Source of the DNA: Prorocentrum cordatum
Lineage: Eukaryota > Sar > Dinophyceae > Prorocentrales > Prorocentraceae
Assembly: GCA_963575745.1 (NCBI GenBank)
Contig: CAUYUJ010014329.1
Span: 20,001 to 84,000, forward strand
Reading direction: 5' to 3'
DNA: 64,000 nt
The notes beneath the pieces were generated by a model. The model did not search any database, was not told the DNA's origin, and worked only from the letters and a program-made list of their open reading frames with translations. Below, piece after piece: positions 31,395 through 43,429 of this stretch. A program made the position numbers and the translations under genes. Within the stretch, counting starts at the first letter, position 1. The number at the start of each line of letters is the position of its first letter.

Positions 31395-33360
31395 GCATTC
31401 GAAAGTGGCAAGGGTGACGCAGTTCGCAGCCTCCCAGGAGTGCCGAAGCCGAATCTGAATCTTCGTAGGCCGCCATTTCGCTGGATTCCCACCACTAGCA
31501 GTCTTCGAACGTGGACGCGGATTCGCTGTTAGCAGCCCACCCCCCCAGGGATTGCGAGGTGTAGTACGAATGTGCGTAGGACGTCACGATGCTGACCACC
31601 CAGCAGCTCCCAACGTGGCGACTGTTTCGCAGTTCGCAGCCCCCCAGTGACTAATATGAATTTGCGCAAGACGTCACAATACTCGAATCCCCAGCAGCCG
31701 TTGACGGTGGCGACGGTTTAGCAGTTCGCAGCCCCCAGGGATGGCGAGGTCTAATCTGAATAAGCGTAGGACGTCACTATGCTGTACCCCTCAAGCAGGC
31801 TTTGCAATGGGCGACCGTTTCGCAGTTCGCAGCACCACCAGGGATCGCGAGGTCTCACCTGAAGATGCGTAGGACGCCATTCCGCTGGACCCCCAAGCTG
31901 CCCTCGAAAGTGGAGACAAGTTCGCCACTCGCGCCCACCACCCTCAAGGATTGCGCGGTCTAGGATGAGTTTGCGTATGCCGTCACTATGCTGGACCTCC
32001 CAGCAGCCCGCGAAATTGGCGACAGCTTCGCAGGGATGGCGAGGTCGAATATGAATATGTGCAGGACGACACTGTGCGACACGCCCTAGCAGCCCCCGAA
32101 AGTTGCGACGGTTTCGCAGTTCGTGGCTTCGTAGCCCCCCCCCCCCACCCACCCACCCCAACGGGGATGATGAGGTCGAATCAAAATCTGCGTAGGACGT
32201 CACTGACAGTTTCGCAGTTCGCAGCCCCAAGGGATGGGTGCGATTTCACCTGGATATGCGTAGGACGCCCTTGAAAGTGGCGACGATGTCCCCAATGGCG
32301 GCACCACAAGCATGGCGAGACCTGGATCCGCGTAAAAACGTCACTACACTGGACACCCCAGCAGCACTTGAAAATTGCAATAGCTTCGCAGCTTGCAGCC
32401 CCTTAGAGATGATGAGGTCTACCCTGAATATGCGTAGGACGACACGTCGCTGGACCTCCCAACAGTCAACGAAAGTGGCGGCAGTTTCGCAGTTCGCAGC
32501 CCCCAGAGCTGGTGAGGTCTATCTGAATCTGCATAGGACGTCACTGTATCCCCCAGCAGCCCTGAAAGGTAGCGAGAGTCTCCACAATTGCGGCACCACA
32601 GGGATGGCGAGGTCCAACCTGAATCTGCGTAGCACGTCATTATGCTGGACCTCCCAGCAGGCCGCGAAAGTGGCGACGGTGTGGCAGATCGCAGCACCCC
32701 ATGGAAGGTGAGGTCTAATCTGAATATGCGCAGGACGTCACGATGCGAGACACCCCAGCAGCCCACGAGCGTGGCGACATGTTCACAGTTCGCAGCCCCC
32801 AGGAATGGTCAGGTCTAATATGAGTATGCGTAGCACGTCACTATGCTAGACCCCCCAGCAGCCATCAAAAGTGGCGAAAATTTCGCAGCTCGCAGCCCTC
32901 CCAGGGATGGTGAGGTCTGACCTGAATCTGCGGTGGACGTCACTATGTGGACCCCCAGCAACCCTCGAAGGTGGTGTCAGTTTCGCACCCAATGATGGTG
33001 AGGTCTACTCTGAATCTGCGTAGTCGTCACTTTGCTGGACATCCCAGCAGCCCTCGAAAGTGGCGACGGTGTGGCAGATCGCAGCCCCCACAGGCATGGC
33101 CAGATCTCGTGAGACGGCGAGGCAGGAGGCAGGTTGGCAGGCAAGAAGGAGCGAGTCAGGAGGCAGGAGAGAAGCGGAGAAGAGGATGAGTGTGCGACCG
33201 CAGTGCTTTACCAACACAACAACCCAACGCAGGAGGATGGGGACAGATCACGACGGGCAGCCATTTGGCATCTCGGAATCCGAAGGCCTCAATGGGCTCC
33301 AGGGCCGTCTAGACATGGCTCGATGCGAAACCGATCCTGGGGAAGGGCTCTAGGAGTCTG
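31395..33360. repeat. 100-bp satellite, long array plus flank
   Basis: Roughly 17 diverged units of the satellite also seen at 22895, followed at about 33095-33357 by the same non-repetitive flank (GGCAGGCAAGAAGGAGCGAG, TTTGGCATCTCGG, GGGGAAGGGCTCTAGG). Array and flank therefore duplicate together. Confidence 0.85.
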
Positions 33361-33404
33361 GGGTCCGTAGGAGGAGGACGAGGACGAGGAGGAAGAGTAG
33401 CAGG

Positions 33405-33442
<38 letters not shown>
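33405..33442. repeat. CT microsatellite
   Basis: Pure CT dinucleotide run. Confidence 0.95.
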
Positions 33443-33445
<3 letters not shown>

Positions 33446-33898
33446 TGGTAAGAACTAGTCGCGGGCTATGCCTAGCCACGCAGAGCCGTCAGTTATGGGA
33501 GGACCAAAGCAGGGCTTCAGAAGGGTTCTACTTCGCCACCGAGCTCTTGACTAGGGGGGGGGCCTCCAAGGACGTCCCTCGCGAAGGGAATGGGGGCACC
33601 GGGTGCCACGGGGCTCTTCTCAGAGGCCCTGGGGCGCCCTCCCGAAATTGGTGGAGCCCACGCTCCACTCGCACACTTGGAACTAGTTTACGTGGGGTAT
33701 CTCCGACGGAGCTCCTTGAGCGTACACTCGCGGTCCGGGTCCGCGCGGATGTCTTGGATCGATGCTGGAGCCCCACTCGCAGCGCCAGAGGCGACGCCAG
33801 AGGCCACCGCCAGGCGCCAGGGCGGCCCAACGCAAGTCTAACTGCCCCGCGCTTAGTCGGAATTGAAAGATTGAGCCCGCGGCCACCCCGCACTCAGG

Positions 33899-33900
33899 GT

Positions 33901-33970
<70 letters not shown>

Positions 33971-34032
33971 GAGAAATAATAAGCAACATCATAATAATAA
34001 CAACCCTACTCGCCAACATCATCATCATACTT

Positions 34033-34096
<64 letters not shown>
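33899..34096. repeat. TAC and CAT microsatellites
   Basis: TAC run at 33899-33970, then a CAT run ending directly at the spliced-leader-like sequence at 34097. Confidence 0.95.
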
Positions 34097-34099
<3 letters not shown>

Positions 34100-34118
34100 G
34101 TAGCCGTTTTGGCTCAAG
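34097..34118 (+). other. Spliced-leader-like sequence (21 of 22 match)
   Basis: Matches the 22-nt dinoflagellate spliced leader with one difference: CCGTAGCC is followed by G in place of A, then TTTTGGCTCAAG. It is not followed by a GT donor, so it is not an ordinary SL RNA gene. Several further CTCAAG words follow within 60 bases. This fits an mRNA-derived insertion that retained its leader. Confidence 0.65.
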
Positions 34119-34560
34119 GACTCAAGCGACTCAAGCTCAAACGACTCAAGCGACCGCGACTCAAGCGGCGTGGCAGCGGTGCCCCGGTCTCAAGCGACCG
34201 CATTTTACGAACACGGCCCGCTTTACGTTATCCTCATCCCTTCGAATCCCCTGGTCAGAACGCGCCCCGCAGACCTCCTGGGCCTCTTCTTCTTCTCGCG
34301 GCTACATCTACGGCTACATGCCCCGGTCGCCAGCCCCCTCCTCCTCCTGCCCCGTGGGGGGAGGAGGCGACGACGATGACGACGACGACGACGACGACGT
34401 CGTCGTGGGGGGCAGGGCAGAGGAGGGAGGAGGGGGGGGACGCTGGCCCTACCCATAGGCGTCGGGAGGCTCATGATTTCATCATGGCTGGCGATGGCCC
34501 GTCGCCTTCCCCCCCCCTGCTTGTTGCTGTCTTCTATGACGGGGCGCTGATTATCACCCT
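34119..34560 (+). other. Possible retro-copy body after spliced-leader relic
   Basis: A plus-strand frame at about 34170-34379 reads FYEHGPLYVILIPSNPLV, then RTRPADLLGLFF, before low-complexity GACGAC. It is too short to identify. No other gene signal. Confidence 0.2.
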
Positions 34561-34569
34561 ATCGATTAG

Positions 34570-34735
34570 CTACTTCTTCTTGGGTTTCGGGGGAAATTCG
34601 AGGGTTACCTTCGAATTTCCAAAGAATCTCAATACGTTCTGAAACAAAATTTAATTCAATATTATTCTTCTGGGGCTGGCCTGGGGCTTGAAATTACAAG
34701 GTAACCCTGAAATTTCCGAAGAAGAATAAAAACTT
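34570..34735. mobile_element. Small foldback element
   Basis: TTCTTCTTGGGTTTCGG...GAGGGTTACCTTCGAATTTCC on the left pairs with the reverse complement of GGTAACCCTGAAATTTCCGA followed by AGAAGAA on the right. The interior is AT-rich. Confidence 0.5.
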
Positions 34736-34924
34736 CAAATTATTATTCATGGCGTGCGCGGTCCTGCTGCTTTAGCATGGAGGGTGAATTTGAAGCGCGC
34801 AACGTAAATTATTCTTGGCTGGGCGGGTGGCAAGGAGGGTTTCCTTGAATTTGCCGGCGGGGGACAGCCTATCGGGGGAAGCTTATGGAAGCCTGTGAAG
34901 GGCGGCCTGCGAGGGGCAGACTCT

Positions 34925-35475
34925 GGGAATCCTTGAGGATCCCTTGGGAATCCCTAAGGAATTTCTAAGGAATCCTTACGAATCCCTAGGGCATCCGCAA
35001 GAATCCCAAGAGAATCCTAAGGAATCCCGAGGGCATCCCTAGGAATCCCTAGGGAATCCTTAGGAATCCTTAAGGGCTCCTCAAGAATCCTAAGGGAATC
35101 CTGAGGAGGGATCCCTTGGGAATCGTCAGGAATCCCTAAGGAATCTTTTGGAATCCCTAACGTGTCGTTAAGAATCCCCGCGGACTCCAGAAACCCTCGG
35201 GAATCCTTATGGCCCCCTTGGGAATCAAAGAGAATCCCTGCGGAATCCTTGGGATTCAAAGCGGAATCTGCAAGAGTCCCTCGGGAATCCTGAGGAATCT
35301 TTCGGAGTCCCAAAGAATCCCTTCGGAAATCCTCAGGAATCCTTCGGGGGTCCTGCGGGGTCCTCAGGGAATCTTCTTTCAGATTCCCTCGGGGCTTCTT
35401 GAGAAGCCCTGGTGAATCCCCAAGAATCCCTAGGGCACCCTAAGGAACCCCAAGGGGAACCTCAGGAATCCCTAG
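34925..35475. repeat. GGAATCCCTA short tandem array
   Basis: About 550 bases of a degenerate 10-15 base repeat built on AGGAATCCCTAG. Confidence 0.85.
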
Positions 35476-35519
35476 GACATGGCCCGGCGTCTTCCGAGGA
35501 ATCCAGATGACTGCCACCT

Positions 35520-38500
35520 TGGACGTTTCCCATGCCGCATGCACACCAGGTGACCCACGAAGGGGTGGGTCACCAGAACACTGGTTGAGAGAAACAAATT
35601 GCTTCACCTGCATCCTGGGCCTCGTCATGAGGCGACGCACTGCTACTCAATATGATTGCCATGCGGCGCAAGCACACCAGGTGACCCACGAAAGGGGTGG
35701 GTCACCAGAGAACTGGTTGGGAAAAACCAATGGTCTCACTTGCATTCTGGGCCTCAACACGAGGCGAAACATTGCCACTCAATACGTTTGCCGTACGGCG
35801 CAAGCACACCTGGTGACCCACGAAGGGGTGGGTCGCCAGAAAACTGGTTGAGAAAAACAAATGGTTTCACCTGCATTCTGGGCCTCGACATGAGGCGACG
35901 CACTGCCACTCAATGCGTTTTCGATGCGGCGCAACAAGCACGCCAGGTGACCCACGAAGGGGTGGGTCACCAAGAAACTGGTTGCGAAAAACAATTGATT
36001 CACTTGCATTCTGGGCCTCAACATGAGGCGACGCACTGCCACTCAATGCGTTTTCCATTCGGCGCAAGCACACCAGGTGACCCACGAAGGGGTGGGTCAC
36101 CAGAAAACTGATTGAGAAAACCAATTGTTTCACTTGCATTCTGGGCCTCAACATGAGGCGATGCACTGCCACTCAATACGTTTGCCTTACGGCGCAAGCA
36201 CACCAGGTGACCCACGAAAGGGGTGGGTCACCAGAAATCTTGTTGAGAAAAACCCATTTGCCACTGAATGCGTTTTCCATACGGCGCAAGCACACCAGAT
36301 GACCCACGAAGGGGTGGGTCACCAGACAACTGGTTGAGAAAAACCAATTGTTTCACATGCATTCTGGGCCTCAACATGAGGCGATGCACTGCCACTCAAT
36401 ACGTTTTCCATACGGCGCAAGCAAACCGGGTGACCCACCAAGGGGTGGGCCACCAGACAACTGGCTGAGAAAAACAATTAGTTTCACTTGCATTCTGGGC
36501 CTCAACATGAGGCGATGCATTGCCACTCAATACGTTTCCCATCCGGCGCAAGCACACCAGGGGACCCACGAAGGGGTGGGTCACCAGAGAACTTGTTGGG
36601 ACAAAAACAAATTTGTTTCACCTGCATCCTGGGCCTCGTCATGAGGCGACGCACTGCCACTCTGTATGTTTGCCATACGGCGCAAGCACACCAGGTGACC
36701 CACGAAGGGGCGGATCACAAGACAGCTGGTTGAGAACAACCAGCTGTTTCACTTGCGTTCTGGGCCTCAACATGAGGCGAGGCATTGCCACTCAATACGT
36801 TTGCCATACGGCGCAAGCCCACTGGGTGACCCACGGAGGGGTGGGTCACTAGAAAATTGGTCGAGAAAAACCAATTGTTTCACTTGCATTCTGGGCCTCA
36901 ACATGAGGCGACGCACTGCCACTCAATGCGTTTTCGCTACGGCGCGAACACACCAGGTGACCCACGGAGGGGTGGGTCACCAGACAAGTGGTTGAGAAAA
37001 ACAATTCGTTTCACTTGCATTCTGGGCCTCAACATGAGGCGAGGCATTACCACTCAATACGTTTCCAGGCGGCGCAAGCACACCAGGTGACCCACGAAGA
37101 GATGGGTGACCAGAAAACTGGTTGAGAAAAACAAATGGTTTCACTTGCGTTCTGGGTCTCAACATGAGGCGACGCACTGCCACTCAATACGTTTCCCATA
37201 CGGCGTAAGCACACCGGGTGACCCACGAAGGGGTGGGTCACCAGAGAACTGGTTGAGAAAAAAACCCACTTGCATTCTGGGCCTCAACATGAGGCGACGC
37301 ATTGCCACTCAATGCGTTTTCCATGCAGCGCAAACACACCAGGTGACCCACGAAGAGGTGGGTCACCAGAGAACTGGTTGAGAAAAACAAAATGTTCCAA
37401 TTGCATTCTGGGCCTCAACATGAGGCGATGCATTGCCACTCAACATGTTTTCCATACGGCGCAAGCACACCGGGTAACCCACGAAGGGGTGGGTCACCAG
37501 ACAGCTGGTTGAGGATAACAAGTTGCTTCGCTTGCATTCTGGGACTCAACATGAGGCGATGCATTTCCACTCAATACGTTTTCCATACGGCGCAAGCACA
37601 CCAGGGGGCCCACGAAGAGGTGGGTCACCAGACAACTGGTTGAGGATAACAAATTGTTTCACCTGCATATTTGGCTTCGTCATGAGGCGACGCACTGCCA
37701 CTCAAGATGTTTGCCATACGGCGCAAGCACACCAGGTGACCCACGAAGGGGTGGGTCACCAGAAAACTGGCTGAAAAAAACCAATTGTTTCACTTGCATT
37801 CCGGGCCTCAACATGAGACGAAACACTGCCACTCAATACGTATTCCATGCGGCGCAAGCACACCGGGTGACCCACGAAAGGGTGGGTCACCAGAAAACTG
37901 GTTGAGAAAAAAAACAAATTGTTTCTCTTGCATTCTGGGCCTCAACATGAGGCGAAACATTGCCACTCAATAGTGCGTTTTCGATACGGCGCAAGCGCAC
38001 CAGGTGACCACGAAGGGGTGGGTCACCAGAAAACTGGTTGAGAAAAACAAATTGTTTCACTTGCATTCTGGGCCTCAGCATGAGGCGACGCATTGCCACT
38101 CAGTGCGTTTTCCATACGGCGCAAGCACAGAAGGTGACCCACGAAGGGGTGGGTCACCAGAAAACTGGTTGAGAAAAACCAGATATGTCACTTGCAGTCA
38201 GGGCCTGAACATGAGGCGAGGCATTGCCACCTAATACGTTTTCCATGCGGCGCAAGCACACCAAGTGACCCACGAAGGGGTGGGTCACCAGAAAACTGGT
38301 TGAGAAAAACAATTGTTTCACTTGCATTCTGAGCCTCAACATGAGACGAAGCACTGCCACTCAATACGTTTCCCATGCGGCGCAAGCGCACCAGGTGACC
38401 CACGAAGGGGTGGGTCACCAGAGAACTGGTTGGGAAAAACCAATGGTCTCACTTGCATTCTGGGCCTCAACATGAGGCGAAACATTGCCACTCAATACGT

Positions 38501-40090
38501 TTGCCGTACGGCGCAAGCACACCAGGTGATCCACGGAGGGGTGGGTCACCAGCACCTGGTTGAGAAAAACCAATTGTTTCACTTGCATTCTGGGCATGAA
38601 TATGAGGCGACCGCTGCCACCTAATATGTTTCCCATACGTTCCATACGGCGCAAGCGCACCAGGTGACCCACGAAGGGGTGGGTCACCAGAAAACTGGTT
38701 GAGAAAAAACGAATTGTTTCACTTGCATTCTGGGCCGTAGCATGAGGCGACGCATTGCCACTCAATGCGTTTTGAATGCAGCGCAAACACACCAGGTGAC
38801 CCACGAAGAGGTGGGTCACCAGAGAACTGATTGAGAACAAACAATTGTTTCACTTGCATTCTGGGCCTCGTCATGAGGCGACGCGCTGCCACTCAATACG
38901 TTTGCCATGCGGCGCAAGCGCACCAGGTGACCCACGAAGAGGTGGGTCACCAGAAAACTGGTTGAGAAAAACAAATTGTTTCACCTGCATCCTGGGCGTC
39001 GTCATGTGGCGATGCGCTACCACTCAATGCGTTTTCCATGCGGCGCATGCACACCAGGTGACCCACGAAGGGGTGGGTCACCAGAAAACTGGTTGAGAAA
39101 AACAAATTGTTTCACTTGCATTCTGGGCCTCGTCATGAGGCGATGCGCTGCCATTCAATACGTCAGGTGACCCACGAAGGGGTGGGTCACCAGAAAACTG
39201 GTTGAGAAAAAAAACCATAGTTTTTTCTTGCATTCTGGGCCTCAACATCATGAGGCGATGAATTGCCACTCAATGCGTTTTCAATACGGCGATACACACA
39301 CCAGGTGACCCACGAAGGGGTGGGTCACCAGACAACTTGTTAAGAAAAACCAACTGTTTCACTTGCATTCTGGGCCTCAACATGATGAGGCGATGCATTG
39401 CCACTCAATATTTTTGCCATACGGCGCAAGCGCACCAGGTGAACCACGAAGGGGTGGGTCACCAGAAGAAAACTGGTTTGGAAAAACAAATTGTTTCACT
39501 TGCATTCTGGGCCTCAACATGAGGCGATGTATTGCCACTCGATGCGTTTTCCATGCGGCGCATGCACACCAAGTGACCCACGAAGGGGTGGGTCACCAGA
39601 AACCTTGTTGAGAAAAACAAATTGTTTCACCTGCATCCTGGTCCTCGTCATGAGGCGATGCATTGACACTCAATGCGTTTCCCATACGTCGCAAGCACAC
39701 CAGGTGACCCACGAAGGGGTGGGTCACCAGAAAACTGGTTGAGGAAAAACAATTGTTTCACTTGCTCTCTGGGCCTCAACATGATGCGAGGCATTGCCAC
39801 TCAATGCGTTTGCCATACGGCGCAAGCACACCTGGTGACCCACGCAGGGGTGGGTCATCAGAAAACTGGTTGAGAGAAACCCATTGTTTCACTTGCATTC
39901 TGGGCTTCAACATGAGGCGGCGCACTGCCACTCAATGCGTTTTCGATACGGCGCAAGCACACCAGGTGACCCACGAAGGGGGGGGTCACCAGAAGACTGG
40001 TTGAGAAAAACAACTGTTTCCCTTGCGTGCTGGGCCTCAACATGAGGCGATACATTGCCACTCAATACGTTTTCCATACGGCGCCCTCCG
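35520..40090. repeat. 131-bp satellite, about 35 units
   Basis: Head-to-tail units, mostly 131 bases, with a conserved perfect 10-bp inverted repeat: GGTGACCCAC, a six-base loop, GTGGGTCACC. Other landmarks are TTTCACTTGCATTCTGGGCC, ATGAGGCGA, TGCCACTCAATACG and CGGCGCAAGCACACC. The unit length is not a multiple of three, so the overlapping frames of about 80 residues per unit cannot be one protein. The array is bordered by related GGAATCCAAGATGACTGCCA words. Confidence 0.95.
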
Positions 40091-40460
40091 AAGAATCCAA
40101 GATGACTGCCACCGAAACATGCACGGACATGCGGCGCCGAACGGTGCCGGGCCATGTCCGAGACATGGCCCGGCACCCTCCGAGGAATCCAAGGTGGCAG
40201 TCATCTGGATTCCAGATACCAGATGGCGTCCACAATGCGGCGCCGAGACATCATGCCCCTGGCGCCCTCCGAGGACTCCAAGATGACTACCACCTGGCCC
40301 ATGGCCCAAACAGGCCACCACGGCCGCCAAGATTGCCCAAGACCGATTCAAGACGGCCCAAGACGCAAGACGACCTAAGATGGCCTCGAGACGGCCCAAG
40401 CGGCTTCCCAAAACGGCCCGACACGGCTCCAAGAGGGCGCCCAGGGAGGAATCCTCCAGG
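40085..40460. repeat. TCCGAGGAATCCAAGATGACTGCC repeats and AAGACGGCCC words
   Basis: The border sequence of the satellite recurs three times here (about 40085, 40175 and 40262), partly inverted, next to CCAAGACGGCCCAAGA-type words shared with 10.4, 56.2 and 60.1 kb. Confidence 0.6.
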
Positions 40461-41260
40461 ACGGGGCTCCATAAACCAGCAGAATCCATCAGAATCCGTC
40501 AGGGCCCCTAAGATTCCTGGAGGGTCCTGGGCAAATCCAGGGGGCATGCCTCCAATTTTTTGGGGGTGCTGCCGCAATTTGAAATTATTATTTTTCTGGG
40601 CGCCTGCGGCGGAGTTTGGAGGGATGGGGGGTCGGATTTTAATTTGAAAAAGATTCCCGATAATATTCGCGGAAAAAAATTCGCAAGGACCCCGGTACAT
40701 GTACGCGAGCGCCCCGTCATTGTCTTCTCGGGGCCTCCAGGCACTCGATGGCTCCACGAAGCTCCAGGGCCCTTTCTTCCTCTTATGGGGGGCGGGCATG
40801 GGCCCCATCATAATAAGGCCCTGGGGGTCTTGGTGATTCTGCGAGGGCCCCTCCTTCTCTACTCTATTTGCTATTTTCTTTTTGGCTTATGTTCCATATG
40901 CTATATCATGTGCCCTTGCCCTCGCTCCTCTCCGTTCGTCCATTCGGTTCATTCGGATCCTGCCAGGCCTTCGCGGCAATGCAGGAGGTGCGCAGTGGTG
41001 CCCATGCAGTCGTTCGTCCCAGATGAGTCGGCATCGCGCCATCGTCGTCGCCGCGGCTGGATTCCATTCGCCTCGAAATAATGTTGGCCCTGTCGCGCCC
41101 TGGGGTAAGTTTTGGGCGCAGCCGCATCGGTATCTCAGTATCTCAAGCAGCTCCACCAATCCCCCCCCCATCCATCCCCCCTCCTCGCCCCTCTCCCCCC
41201 TCTCTCCCGCTTTATCCACTCCTTCAACAACTGTTGTACTCCACTACATCCAGGTCATTA
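40461..41260. other. No gene assigned
   Basis: Mixed sequence. A plus-strand frame at about 40930-41080 (PSRQCRRCAVVPMQSFVPDE) is protein-like but unrecognised. Confidence 0.35.
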
Positions 41261-41263
41261 CCA

Positions 41264-41445
41264 CCCTTACCATCATCATCATCGCCATCATCATCATCGT
41301 CATCATTATCACCATAATCATCGTCAACATAACATCATCATCACCGCCACCATCATCATCATCCTCATCATCGCCATTATCATCACCGCCATCATCATCA
41401 TCCTCATCATCATCATCCTCATCATCACCATCATCATCATCAGGG
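41264..41445. repeat. ATC/CAT microsatellite
   Basis: Imperfect CATCAT run upstream of the 41711 gene. Confidence 0.9.
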
Positions 41446-41710
41446 ACACCAGCGGACACCGCGCGGAACCGCTCGCCGGGGACACACTTTCACATGTCCG
41501 ACCGTCTGTAGCCGTTCTTGCATCCTTGCATCCTTGCGCCCGGGGACGAAACAGGCATCCTTGCATCCTTGCCATCCAAACAGGCGTCGTTGCATCCTTG
41601 CATCCATGCATCCACCTCCTCCTGTGTCCGTATCTATTTCTATTTCAGGGCTCAGAGTTCTGCGCCCGCCATTTTGGCATCGTTTTTTTTTTTTTTTTTT
41701 GGTTGCCTGC

Positions 41711-42709
41711 ATGGCAACTTCCGTGGAGAATCTGTTGTGCTATGATATCATGGAGGAGTGGCGGCGTTCCGCCAGGTCGGTGCTCTCAGAATTCGCCGTT
41801 GTGCCGCACAACGAGTCTTTCGAACGGCAGCGGCAGGATCACATCGTCCGCACCAGTGCCATCAGGTTGGAAGATTGCAACGACTTATGGGAGTTCTGCC
41901 GCAAGAAACGGCAGATGGGGACAGGCTGGAGGCCCCTCGGGCAAACGGCCTGGCAGTACGCGCAAAGTGTGGAGTTCGTGGATTGCTGGCTCTTCGCTGA
42001 TGGCACTTCGAATGCGGAGACATCGACACCGCTCCAGATCGGCCAACCTGGCGTGTGGTGGCCCGTGGTTGTGGGACTGCCGTACCCGACGCCGCCCGAT
42101 TGGCTCTTTCCTTACGCGTGCCCAGCTCTCGCCAATGGTGGTGGCCGCAGGTGCTGGCTGGCCCGCGTCAGCCGCCTGGTGAGGAGTGTGCCGACGCCGA
42201 GTGCGGCGCTTCCGAATAGCGCCGTCGTTGCTGCGGGGTCGTCGAGCGCGGTGCTGGACTCCAAAGGAGGTGGCGCCGCCGACGAAACCCCTTCGAGTGC
42301 CCCCTCGGCTGCGACTGCGGCGCCGTCAAGTTGTTCGGCCGCGCCCTCCAGCGACATCGGCCGGGCGGTGCCGCCCGGGTTTTCGGCACTTTCGGCCCCA
42401 GCGGCGTCGGCGGAGGCGTCCTCTTCTTCTTGGGCGCCCTCCAGCGGTTGGTCGGTGACCCCGCCGGCGCCCATCGTGCCGCAGCCTGGCTCAGCGGCGT
42501 CAGAAGCGTCTTCTTCTTGGGCGCCCTCCAACGGTGGTTGGTCGGTGACCGCCGTGGCGCCCGCCATGCCGCAGCCCAGCTCAGCGGCGGCGTCGGTTGT
42601 GTCGTCTTCTTCTTCTAGTGGCAGCAGCAGCAGCGCGGGGCGCCGCCGCAGGAGGTGGGGCCCGCGGCGCTCAGATGATGAGCCCTCGGGTGAGTCGGAT
42701 GAGCATTAA
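41711..42709 (+). CDS. Unrecognised 332-residue protein
   Basis: Intact frame from the first good ATG (MATSVENLLCYDIMEEW) to TAA at 42707. The first 155 residues are complex and soluble-looking with many Trp (DCNDLWEFCRKKRQMGTGWR, QIGQPGVWWPVVVGLPYP). The second half is low-complexity Ala/Ser/Pro with two related SSSWAPS..GWSVT..AP repeats (about residues 240-285) and ends in Arg-rich then acidic residues (GRRRRRWGPRRSDDEPSG). No domain recognised, no signal peptide or membrane segment. Upstream, TCTATTTCTATTTCAG at about 41648 is a good trans-splice acceptor candidate; an 18-base T run follows in the presumed leader. GC3 is high. No intron is needed. An intronless gene in this setting could be a retro-copy. 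Confidence 0.65.
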   Translation: MATSVENLLCYDIMEEWRRSARSVLSEFAVVPHNESFERQRQDHIVRTSAIRLEDCNDLWEFCRKKRQMGTGWRPLGQTAWQYAQSVEFVDCWLFADGTSNAETSTPLQIGQPGVWWPVVVGLPYPTPPDWLFPYACPALANGGGRRCWLARVSRLVRSVPTPSAALPNSAVVAAGSSSAVLDSKGGGAADETPSSAPSAATAAPSSCSAAPSSDIGRAVPPGFSALSAPAASAEASSSSWAPSSGWSVTPPAPIVPQPGSAASEASSSWAPSNGGWSVTAVAPAMPQPSSAAASVVSSSSSSGSSSSAGRRRRRWGPRRSDDEPSGESDEH

Positions 42710-43130
42710 TTGGCAGAGGTGCAGAGGTCGAGGGCGGGGTAACAATAAGAAGTAAAGGTGTGGGCATGGGGGAGGAGGGGGAGGAGGGAGGGGTAAGTAG
42801 AGGGGGAGGGGCGGGGTAGTAAGTAGAGGGGGAGGGGCGGGCCATGGGAGGCGCGGGATGATGCGCCCTCGACCCTCGCCGGACGGAATTTTGGAATTTT
42901 CTTGGCCGCGCCCTCGAGGACTTGGAGCCTGGAGCTTGAGCGCGCCGAGTGCAGCCCAGCATAGTATTATTCGTAAGTAAGTAGGTGACAGACGTCGGCT
43001 AGTAGGTGCCAAACGTCGGTAATAATAGGGTGCCATTCGTGCACTCCCGAGTTTGTAATTAGGTACCAGACGTCGGCAAGACGCTACCAGACAGCACTGT
43101 GCAGACTCTTCTACCAGACAGCAACGTGCC
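42710..43130. other. Spacer with G-rich minisatellite
   Basis: GGGGAGGGGCGGG words at about 42770-42850, then GTAGGTGCCAAACGTCGG-like repeats. No gene. Confidence 0.5.
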
Positions 43131-43135
43131 GCAAC

Positions 43136-43345
43136 CCCGTCGTCGTAGTCGTAGTCGTCGTCGTCGTCGTCGTCGGCGTCGGCGTCGGCGTCGGCGTCAG
43201 CGTCGGCGTCGTCGTCGTCGTCGTCGTTGTCGTCGTCGTAGGGGGTGCGGTACGTTGCTGTCTGGTAGCACTGTGCTGCTGTCTGGTAGGGGGTGCGGTA
43301 CGTTGCTGTCTGGTAGAGAGTGCGGTACGTTGCTGTCTGGTAGAG
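43136..43345. repeat. CGT/GTC microsatellite and 28-bp tandem unit
   Basis: CGTCGTCGT run, then three tandem copies of a unit containing GTGCGGTACGTTGCTGTCTG. The same CTGTCTGGTAG word occurs inverted at about 43082-43118. Confidence 0.85.
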
Positions 43346-43429
43346 TCCTGCTCCATCATGCTATCATGCTGCGTGCTTTGCGAGCCAATGCGCTCTCATC
43401 CATCTTCGGCCCCGAGGGCCTCAGACTCC

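Noticed and set aside
35507-40061. Chain of about 80-residue frames resembling a repeat protein
   Set aside because: They follow the 131-bp satellite, whose length is not a multiple of three; each frame stops once per few units.
35520-40090. CRISPR-like array
   Set aside because: The whole 131-bp unit repeats with no unique spacers, and the genome is eukaryotic.
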